Positions 26,779 to 33,635 of a stretch of 64,000 nucleotides of DNA are shown here, one piece after another. The stretch is from CALMKX01 sp036274895. Its GTDB lineage: Bacteria > Acidobacteriota > Thermoanaerobaculia > Multivoradales > SZUA-115. Each line of letters begins with the position of its first letter. The stretch's first letter is position 1. Made by a program: the position numbers and the translations under genes. Location: assembly GCA_036274895.1 (NCBI GenBank), contig DASUEU010000018.1, positions 1 through 64,000 of the forward strand, read 5' to 3'. The notes below the pieces were generated by a model. That model saw only the letters and a program-made list of their open reading frames with translations. It ran no database searches and was not told the origin of the DNA.

Positions 26779-27252
26779 CTACCCGCGCGCCTTCACGCGC
26801 CGACCAGTGACGGTGTCGGTGGCGATGGGTTCACCGGTATCGGTTGCGGGGTCGAGCGGGTCTTCATCGCCGGTGAACTCGCGCACCTCCAACGAGCCGG
26901 CGATGTTGTCGCAGCCGGTGCCCACCGTGTGCAGGGAGATGTCCACGCGGCTGACGTTCAACAGCTCGCTGTTCTCGTCGAACACCAGGGCGAGGACGAC
27001 CCCCTTGAGGCCGTGGTGGCCGTGCCGCTCCCAGCTCCCCTGTTGGTCGGAGAAGCTCAAGAGCGGCTGGAGCGAGCTGGTGGCGAAGAATGCGCCATCG
27101 GCCTCCAGCGTCCACAGCGACGTGGCGCCACCGGCCTCGGCCATCAGATAGGTCCCGGAGCAATTCCCCGAGAAGCCGCGGGCCGTGAGGGAAGCGGGCC
27201 AAGCGCCGAGCAGGCCGACGAAAAGCAGGGCGTGGACGAGTCTAGTCTTCAT
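26779..27252 (-). CDS. Small secreted protein, paralogue of the downstream gene
   Basis: The 157-residue exported protein starts at the ATG at 27252 (a GTG three bases earlier is the alternative), with AAAGGAGAG 7 nt upstream. The signal peptide ends near SLTARG. Shared motifs with the next gene are GTYLM, LEADGAFFATS, GSWERHGHHGLKG and GDEDPLDPATDTGEP. It lies 22 bp after the carboxypeptidase gene in the same direction. No known family was recognised. Confidence 0.78.
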   Translation of the reverse strand: MKTRLVHALLFVGLLGAWPASLTARGFSGNCSGTYLMAEAGGATSLWTLEADGAFFATSSLQPLLSFSDQQGSWERHGHHGLKGVVLALVFDENSELLNVSRVDISLHTVGTGCDNIAGSLEVREFTGDEDPLDPATDTGEPIATDTVTGRRVKARG

Positions 27253-27274
27253 CACGGGGCTCTCCTTTCTCGGC

Positions 27275-27844
27275 TCACTGGTACCTCACCACCAGCTGCG
27301 GCCGGTTGGCCGCCGTGCCGTTGTCGCCCGAGTAGTAGCCGAGGTAATCGTTGCCGCCGTCGTCGTTGTCGTCGAGATTGAAGTAGACCCGCAACTGGGT
27401 CGTCCCGGTCTTGTTCAAGGCCGCGAGGCCGGCGGCGTTCAAGCTGCCTTCGGACCAGCTGCCGTTTGACGTGGCGTCGCTCAGACTCGCCGCCTGCGCC
27501 GCCGTTGCCGCGGCCTGGAAATCACCGGTTTGAAGGGCGGTCGACCCGGAGAAGCCGCTACCGTTCTGCACGTCCACCCAGCAGGTGCCGTGAGTGGTGA
27601 AGGGGTTGGTGCCGGAGGAGGTGCCGCGGCGCAGGCGCAGCGTCGCCGAGAGGATCGTCGCGCCGTCGGGGATCGACGAGGTATCGAAGGAGACTACGCT
27701 CTTGTACTGCCGGTCTTGGTTGCTGTCGCCCAGCCGTAGGGCGCTGGTGGTGCTGGCGGTACTGCTGATCGAGCCGCCGACGTTGGTGGTCTCGCCCGAC
27801 TCCAGCACCCAGCCGTCCTGGGCAGCGATCGAGGTGAAGGTGAC
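27275..27844 (-). repeat. DNRLRE-type C-terminal module, copy 1 (carboxypeptidase)
   Basis: This is the coding segment for residues 522-710 of the carboxypeptidase. It is very similar in DNA and protein to 29433-29999 and 33069-33635. Confidence 0.85.
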
Positions 27845-29407
27845 GACGGTCGACAGCACCACCGGCGTGGCAGAGGCCTCGTTCGAGTTCGGTCCCTCGC
27901 CCGCCGCGTTGGTGCCGGTCACGACGTAGAAGTAGGTGGTCCCGTTGGTCAAGCCGGTGTCCACGAAGGCAGTGCCCGCGAGGTTGGTCGCGATCGTCGT
28001 GTAGGGCCCGCCGGTCGCCGTGCCGCGGTGGACGCTGGTGCCGGTGGCGCCGCTCGCAGCTGTCCAGGTGAGGCCGACCTGGGCGTCGCCCGGCGTTGCC
28101 GTGAGGTTGCTCGGCGCGCCCGGCGGCCCCTGGCAGTACTCGACCTCCTTGCCGATGGCGGCATACGGGCAATCCGCCTGATCGAGCAGGTAGAGGATCG
28201 CCTCACGGTTGCGAGCGGTCTCGGCCGGGATCACCTCGTCGGGTGGATAGAAGCCGGGCGACGAGCTGACCGGATACATCTCGAAGGTGTAGCTGAAGAT
28301 GCGATGGACGCCGTAGAGCCAGTCATTGATCGTGCCATCGGTGATGTACAGTTCGCTCGCCTGCTGCGGCGTGTAGCCGTTGGTGGCCGCCATGGCCTGC
28401 CCCATGGTCACGAAAGTGTCGTGATCGTCCTGGGTCATGTCGGCCGGCACGTCGGTGTAGGTGTAGCCGTAAGCCCAGAGGATCAGCTCACCGTAGGTGT
28501 GGAAATCGATGTGGGCGGTGATCTGCTGCCGGCCACCGATCACCCGGCTGTCGACGAAGTCGCGCACGACTGCGGTCTCGGGGGCTGAGAAGGGGGACGC
28601 CCCGCGGTAGGTCGTGCTGGAGGGCGAGCCGCTGCTACCGCCGCAACAACCCCAGCGATAGTCCCAGTTGCGGTTGAGATCTGTGCCGATGTAGCTCGAG
28701 CCGGCGTTGGGCTGGCGGTTCTTGCGCCAGGAAACGTAGCTACCGGTCGCGATGTCGTACTCACCACCGTCCGGGTTCACGTCGAAGACCAGCCAGATCT
28801 CGCGATTGTCCACCAGGCTGGTGATCTGCGGATCCGTGCCGTACTCGTCGGTGAGCATGTGCAGGGTGTAGAGCGCCATCTCGACGGTCAGGTGCTCGCG
28901 GGCGTGCTGGTGGTGGGTGAACAGCACCTCGGGCTCCTCCTCGTCGACGCCGACGTTGTCCGAGATCTTGCCGGCCCAGATCGTGCGCCCCTCGTGGGTG
29001 AGACCGGTGCTGAACAGCGAGAAGATCGCCGGATGATCGAAGGCAGCCTGCTCGAGCTCGGCCACCATCTCGGAGTAGTCGTGGTAGGCCGAGTCGGCGG
29101 GTGGAAAAGCTTCCTGAAACGCTTCCTGGGTGGTGAATCGCTCGAGCTTGAAGCCGAGCCGCGCGAGGACTTCGGCCTCGGCCGGGGTGGCTTCGACGAG
29201 GACGTAGTCATGACCGACCTCGAAGACGTCCGCACCGGTGGCGGCGATGGTGGAACGGGTGCGGGCGTCGAAGACCTCGAAGATTCGGTAGGTCTCGGTC
29301 TCTTTGGCGGGCTGCGCGGCGGCGGCCGCAGCAGAGCCCAGTCCGAACAGCAGGACGAGCGTCAGCTCCAGCAAGGCCAGGTGGTGGCGAGATCGTCTGG
29401 TTCTCAA
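27275..29407 (-). CDS. Secreted zinc carboxypeptidase (M14) with fibronectin III and DNRLRE-type C-terminal module
   Basis: This 710-residue exopeptidase starts with TTG at 29407, supported by AAAGGAGAG just upstream. Signal peptide ~1-32. The M14 domain (~105-410) shows the zinc motif HAREH (H168, E171), third ligand H303 in DFHTYGE, substrate residues LNRNWDYRW and the catalytic glutamate E376 in YTFEMYP. A fibronectin type III domain covers ~430-515. The last ~189 residues (522-710) are a DNRLRE-like beta module (VVSFDTSSIPDGATILSATL) repeated almost unchanged in two nearby genes. The protein should be exported and possibly retained outside the cell through this module. It belongs to a four-gene cluster on the minus strand. 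Confidence 0.92.
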   Translation of the reverse strand: MRTRRSRHHLALLELTLVLLFGLGSAAAAAAQPAKETETYRIFEVFDARTRSTIAATGADVFEVGHDYVLVEATPAEAEVLARLGFKLERFTTQEAFQEAFPPADSAYHDYSEMVAELEQAAFDHPAIFSLFSTGLTHEGRTIWAGKISDNVGVDEEEPEVLFTHHQHAREHLTVEMALYTLHMLTDEYGTDPQITSLVDNREIWLVFDVNPDGGEYDIATGSYVSWRKNRQPNAGSSYIGTDLNRNWDYRWGCCGGSSGSPSSTTYRGASPFSAPETAVVRDFVDSRVIGGRQQITAHIDFHTYGELILWAYGYTYTDVPADMTQDDHDTFVTMGQAMAATNGYTPQQASELYITDGTINDWLYGVHRIFSYTFEMYPVSSSPGFYPPDEVIPAETARNREAILYLLDQADCPYAAIGKEVEYCQGPPGAPSNLTATPGDAQVGLTWTAASGATGTSVHRGTATGGPYTTIATNLAGTAFVDTGLTNGTTYFYVVTGTNAAGEGPNSNEASATPVVLSTVVTFTSIAAQDGWVLESGETTNVGGSISSTASTTSALRLGDSNQDRQYKSVVSFDTSSIPDGATILSATLRLRRGTSSGTNPFTTHGTCWVDVQNGSGFSGSTALQTGDFQAAATAAQAASLSDATSNGSWSEGSLNAAGLAALNKTGTTQLRVYFNLDDNDDGGNDYLGYYSGDNGTAANRPQLVVRYQ

Positions 29408-29432
29408 AGTCGCTCTCCTTTCACCCGCCGGG

Positions 29433-29999
29433 CTACTGATAGGTCACCACCAACTGCGGGCGGTTGCCGGAGGTGGAGCTCTCGCCCGAGTAGTAGCCCA
29501 GGTAATCGTTACCGGTGTCGTCGTTGTCGTCGAGATTGAAATAGACCCGCAACTGGGTCGTCCCGGTCTTGTTCAAGGCCGCGAGGCCGGCGGCGTTCAA
29601 GCTGCCTTCCGACCAGATCCCGTTGCTGGCAGCGTTGCTCAGGCTCGCCGCCTGTGCCGCGGTGGCCGCGGCCTGGAAGTCACCGGTCGCCAGCGTCGTC
29701 GAGCCCGAGAAGCCGCCGGTCTGCACGTCCACCCAGCAGGTTCCGTGGGTGCCGAAGGGGTTGGTGCCGGAGAGCGTGCCGCGCAGCAGCCGCACCGTGG
29801 CCGAGACGATGGTCGCGCCGTCGGGGATCGACGAGGTGTCGAAGGAGACGACCGACTTGTACTGCCGGTCCTGGTTGTTGTCGCCCACTCGCAGGGCGCT
29901 GGTGGTGCTCGCGCTGCTGTTGACCGAACCGCCGACGTTGGTGCTCTCTCCGGACTCCAGCACGTAGCCGTCCTGGGCGCCGACCGAGGTGAAGGTCAC
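29433..29999 (-). repeat. DNRLRE-type C-terminal module, copy 2 (choice-of-anchor B protein)
   Basis: This encodes the last 188 residues of the choice-of-anchor B protein. It is near-identical over long stretches to copies 1 and 3, e.g. the segments DRQYKSVVSFDTSSIPDGAT and NKTGTTQLRVYFNLDDNDD. Confidence 0.85.
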
Positions 30000-31781
30000 G
30001 GTGGCCGGAGTCGGGGTGGCTGCCGGCGTGGCCGATGCCTGGTTCGAATTGCCGCCCTCGCCCTCGGCGTTGGTGCCGGTCACCACGTAGTGATAGGTCG
30101 AGCCGTTGGTCAGGCCGGTGTCGGTGTAGCTCGTGCCGGTGACGTTGGTCTGGATGGTCGTGTAGGGCCCACCGCTCACCGTGGCGCGGTGGACGCTGGT
30201 GCCGGTGGCACCGCTCGCCGCCGTCCAGGTCAGGCTGACCTGCCCGTCGCCGGCCGCGGCGGCGAGGCCGCTCGCGAGGCCCGGCGGGCTCACCGGGTCG
30301 ACCCGGAAGATGAACGTCCCCGATCTCATGTCGGAGAGGATCACGTTGCCGGAGGGCAGGAAGACGTGGAGGTTCCAGGCACCGTTGTAATTCCCGGTGA
30401 TCGTCTTGTCGAAGTTGCCGTCGCCGTCGGGATCGCGCCAGGTTTCGTATTTTCCGACCTCGACCGGATTGACCGGGTTCGAGATGTCGAACACCCGCAG
30501 GCCCGCCTCGTAGTAGGCCGTCAGCAAGTACTTCCCCCGAACTTGGCCGTTGTGAATGCGCGAGTTGCCGGTGGCGTCGCCCGAGTACTGGAACGTTGCC
30601 ACCTGGGTCGGGCTCGCCGGATTCGAGACGTCGTAGACCCCGATGTCGCGGACGTTGAACTCGTCGAAGGCGTAGAGATACCTCGAGTCATCGTCCAGCC
30701 AGTTGCTGTGACTGTAAATGCCGGTGACGGCAGCGGATTCGCCGAGCAACGCCGTCGTGCCGCTGGTGCGGACGTTGGTGATATCGACGACGCGGTAGCG
30801 GGTTGCGTAGCCGTCCGCCACGTAGAGCAAGTCTTTGCCGCCCGAGCCCGGTACGTTCGCCCGCGCGTAGGAATCATGGCAGTCATGCCCGCTGCCGCTC
30901 CAGCCGGCGATCACCGGCGGATCAAAAGGATTTTGCAGCAGGTCGAAGACCTGACAACCGAGCGTCGAAGCGTTGTTGGCCGAGTTCATGAAAAGCAGGC
31001 CGAGACCGTCGTTGACGAACACGGTGTGGCCGTAGTTGGTGCGGCCACGGTCGGCGATGCCGGCCGGCGGGATCGGGTTGGAGTCGACGCCCTGCGGCGT
31101 CGAAGAGGATAGATAGGACAGGTCGACGATCCACAGGTTGCCGCTCGACTGCGCACCCACGTAGGCGTAGGTCTTGCCGGAGATCGGGTCCTGGTGGATG
31201 TCGACGTCCCGCCAGATCCGGCCCTTCGGTGGGCTCACTCCACCCGACATGTCGATGTACTGGACCCGGAACGGCGCCGCCGGGTCGGTGACATCGATGA
31301 TGTGCAAGCCGAAGCTGTTGCACTGCAGAGCGTACTCCCGTGCCCCGGCAGCGTAGCCCCAGATGCCGTTGTAGAGGGTGCCGGTCGAGGAGTTGTCGCC
31401 GTAGTAGGGGTTCGGGGGCTGCGCGTTGAGCTGGCCCAGCTTGGTGACGTTGCCGTTGCCGGTGTAGTCGGCCGACACCGCCGCGAGGAGGGTTTCCGGA
31501 GCGCCGATCTCGAGCAGTGCGTTCAGGTAGAGATGGGTGTCATTCGTGAGCTGCCCGGCGGTCTCCTGAGCCTCCAACCAATGGTCGAGCTGGATCAGAT
31601 GGCCCTGCGACCAGAGCCTCTCGATCACTTCGTGCTGCACGTCGGAGATGGCGCCATCCTCGACCAGACCGGCGAGATAGCTCTCGACCACACCAGCGCC
31701 CTCGGGATGAGCCCAGGCCGGCGAGCCCGAGAGGATGAGCCAAAGACTCCACACACCAGCTTGGAAAAGCTTGGCCTTCAC
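29433..31781 (-). CDS. Choice-of-anchor B family (LVIVD-type) secreted protein with fibronectin III and DNRLRE-type module
   Basis: The 782-residue protein (GTG start, AGGAGA 7 nt upstream) has a signal peptide ending SPAWA. Residues ~25-100 are helical. Residues ~105-500 contain the LVIVD/choice-of-anchor B pattern: YNGIWGYAAGAREYALQCNS, HIIDVTDPAAPFRV, GVYDVSNPASPTQVATF and LRVFDISNPVNPVEVGKYE, a seven-blade propeller-like array. One fibronectin III domain (~505-592) and the shared C-terminal module (595-782) follow. Family members are surface proteins with varied C-terminal anchors; the shared module takes the anchor's place here. It heads the cluster with the carboxypeptidase (25-bp gap). 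A hairpin in its leader can pair with the ribosome site. Confidence 0.88.
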   Translation of the reverse strand: MKAKLFQAGVWSLWLILSGSPAWAHPEGAGVVESYLAGLVEDGAISDVQHEVIERLWSQGHLIQLDHWLEAQETAGQLTNDTHLYLNALLEIGAPETLLAAVSADYTGNGNVTKLGQLNAQPPNPYYGDNSSTGTLYNGIWGYAAGAREYALQCNSFGLHIIDVTDPAAPFRVQYIDMSGGVSPPKGRIWRDVDIHQDPISGKTYAYVGAQSSGNLWIVDLSYLSSSTPQGVDSNPIPPAGIADRGRTNYGHTVFVNDGLGLLFMNSANNASTLGCQVFDLLQNPFDPPVIAGWSGSGHDCHDSYARANVPGSGGKDLLYVADGYATRYRVVDITNVRTSGTTALLGESAAVTGIYSHSNWLDDDSRYLYAFDEFNVRDIGVYDVSNPASPTQVATFQYSGDATGNSRIHNGQVRGKYLLTAYYEAGLRVFDISNPVNPVEVGKYETWRDPDGDGNFDKTITGNYNGAWNLHVFLPSGNVILSDMRSGTFIFRVDPVSPPGLASGLAAAAGDGQVSLTWTAASGATGTSVHRATVSGGPYTTIQTNVTGTSYTDTGLTNGSTYHYVVTGTNAEGEGGNSNQASATPAATPTPATVTFTSVGAQDGYVLESGESTNVGGSVNSSASTTSALRVGDNNQDRQYKSVVSFDTSSIPDGATIVSATVRLLRGTLSGTNPFGTHGTCWVDVQTGGFSGSTTLATGDFQAAATAAQAASLSNAASNGIWSEGSLNAAGLAALNKTGTTQLRVYFNLDDNDDTGNDYLGYYSGESSTSGNRPQLVVTYQ

Positions 31782-31788
31782 GGCAGAT

Positions 31789-31806
31789 TCTCCTGTTTAA
31801 AGGAGA
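31789..31806 (-). promoter_or_regulatory. Leader hairpin that can mask the ribosome site
   Basis: TCTCCT (31789-31794) and AGGAGA (31801-31806) are perfect inverted repeats around a 6-nt AT-only-plus-one loop. In the minus-strand mRNA the proximal arm is the AGGAGA ribosome site, 7 nt before the GTG at 31781, so pairing would hide it. The stem is short (6 bp) and would be melted easily. Confidence 0.4.
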
Positions 31807-31834
31807 GCATAGCTACCGCTCCGACCCCTGGGTA

Positions 31835-31884
31835 TCGTCTCTAGGGAGGATCCCGGGGCCGCGCCGCCTCGTCTCTAGGGAGGA
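31835..31884. repeat. Pair of 16-bp direct repeats in a divergent promoter region
   Basis: TCGTCTCTAGGGAGGA occurs at 31835-31850 and again at 31869-31884, a 34-bp period (about three helical turns). It lies between the divergently transcribed choice-of-anchor B gene and a lipoprotein gene. It could be a regulator-binding pair or a chance duplication. Confidence 0.5.
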
Positions 31885-32047
31885 CCCCCGCGGCTCCTCC
31901 TCCACCCACGAGACGATTCTCTTTCCGCATCCACTTTTCTACGCTCTTGGCAACCGATCCACGAGAATCGCCCAACTGCTCACGGGATCGGCGGCGTCGG
32001 GCTCTGTCCCGGTGAAACTCATCCACTCTGGAGAAAGGACGAAGGAC

Positions 32048-32980
32048 ATGAACGTGCTGTCACATTTCAGAATCCTGGGAGGTCGATCGCTCTTGCTGGC
32101 GCTCGCCCTCGTGGCCGGTGTCGTGATGGTCGGCTGCAACGGCGCCACCACTTCGATCGGCCTTCCCGCTGCCTCTCCCTGGAACACCATCCAGACCGTC
32201 CTCACCAGCCCCTACGACGACCTGACGGTGGTGACCACCGGCAGCAACATCTCGGCCGGCCTCTTCGACAGTGCGCCCGGCGCGGTGTGCACGTCGGACC
32301 AAGGCAGCTTCTTCGTCTTCTGTGACAATGCGGGCTGCAACCCTCCTGGCCCGCTGGCCGAGTGCATCAACGAGGCTCCCAGTGAAGCCACCAACGTGGG
32401 CTTCGAGGGATCGCTGCCGATCCTCTACGGCCTGGGCGTCTCCCTCGATCGTCCCGCTTTCACGGCGGGCGGGGTGGAGATCCAGAGCGTTGCCAACGGC
32501 ACGGTCGGGGCCATCGCCATCCAGATCGGCAACGGCACCCTCGACATCGGTGCCGCCTTCAACGAGGGGCTCCTCCCGGCCCCCCCCTTCAACTCTGACT
32601 TCGAGGCGTTCGACAGCTTCACCCTCCTCGCCCTCGGGCCCTCGTGGGAGGACTTCGGCAACGGCTACGTGTGCACCGACGGCACCACCACCAGCTGCAA
32701 TCCCGACGATGGGCCGGAAGGCGTCCTGGCTCTTTGCGAGTTCGGCGACTTCCTCCTGTTCCGAGTCAACGCGGTGGCCGCCCCGGTCAGCCTCACCTGC
32801 GGCTCGGTGACGGTGAACCTCAACGTCAACCCGCCGTTCGACACGGTCGGCGAGTGCATCAGCACCCTCAAGGCGCAGAAGTGCGCCGGCCTCAAGGGCT
32901 CGGCCAAGGCCGCCTGCAACCACGCCCAGATCGGCGTCTGCCACGCCGCCTTCAACGTGCCGAGCAGCCACACCAACTGA
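32048..32980 (+). CDS. Lipoprotein of unknown function
   Basis: The 310-residue product starts at the ATG at 32048, behind a GGAGAAAGGACGAAGG purine run. Lipobox GVVMVGC predicts lipidation near residue 30. The mature protein is Gly/Thr/Ser/Asn-rich and contains many cysteines (e.g. CDNAGCNPPGPLAEC, CTDGTTTSC, QKCAGLKGSAKAACNHAQIG), which suggests disulphides in an exported beta-rich fold. No known family was recognised. A strong terminator follows. It is divergent from the choice-of-anchor B gene. Confidence 0.78.
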   Translation: MNVLSHFRILGGRSLLLALALVAGVVMVGCNGATTSIGLPAASPWNTIQTVLTSPYDDLTVVTTGSNISAGLFDSAPGAVCTSDQGSFFVFCDNAGCNPPGPLAECINEAPSEATNVGFEGSLPILYGLGVSLDRPAFTAGGVEIQSVANGTVGAIAIQIGNGTLDIGAAFNEGLLPAPPFNSDFEAFDSFTLLALGPSWEDFGNGYVCTDGTTTSCNPDDGPEGVLALCEFGDFLLFRVNAVAAPVSLTCGSVTVNLNVNPPFDTVGECISTLKAQKCAGLKGSAKAACNHAQIGVCHAAFNVPSSHTN

Positions 32981-33008
32981 CGCGCGGCGCCGCCGAGGCG
33001 GCGCTCCT

Positions 33009-33040
33009 CCCGGAGTCCATCGCGTGCGATGGGCTCCGGG
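33009..33040 (+). terminator. Rho-independent terminator after the lipoprotein gene
   Basis: CCCGGAG-T-CCATCGC pairs with GCGATGG-G-CTCCGGG (33009-33040) with a 2-nt loop and one mismatch, followed by CCTTTTCG. It lies about 30 bp after the stop. It probably also separates the convergent protease gene. Confidence 0.8.
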
Positions 33041-33068
33041 CCTTTTCGCTCGCCGGAGCGCTCTCCCT

Positions 33069-33635
33069 CTACTGATAGGTCACCACCAGCTGCGGCCGGT
33101 TGGCCGCCGTGGCGTTGTCGCCGGAGTAGTAGCCAATGTAATCGGTGCCGCCGTCGTCGTTGTCGTCGAGGCTGAAGTAGACCCGCAGCTGTGTGGTCCC
33201 GGTCTTGTTGACGGCTGCCAGGCCGGCGGCGGAGAGGCTCCCTTCCGACCAGGCACCATTGCTCGCGGCATTGCTCAGGCTCGCGGCCTGGACGGCGGTG
33301 GCCGCGGCCTGGAAGTCACCGGTCTGGAGCGCCGTCGAGCCGGAGAAGCCGCCGGTCTGGACGTCGGCGCGGCAGGTGCCATGGGTGCCGAAGGGGTTGG
33401 TGCCCGAGACCGTGCCGCGACGCAGCCGTAGCGTGGCAGAGAGGATCGTGGCGCCGTCCGGGATGGACGAGGTGTCGAAGGAGACCACGGCCTTGTACTG
33501 GCGATCCTGGTTGTTGTCGCCCGCGCGCAGGGCACTGGTGGTGGAGGAGGTAGAGCTGCCCGAGCCGCCGACGTTGGTGGTCTCGCCCGACTCCAGCACG
33601 TAGCCGTCCTGGGAGGCGACGGAGGTGAAGGTCAC
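33069..33635 (-). repeat. DNRLRE-type C-terminal module, copy 3 (subtilase)
   Basis: This encodes the last 188 residues of the subtilisin-like protease. It is the most diverged of the three copies but still shares most residues, including GTNPFGTHGTC and NRPQLVVTYQ. Confidence 0.85.
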
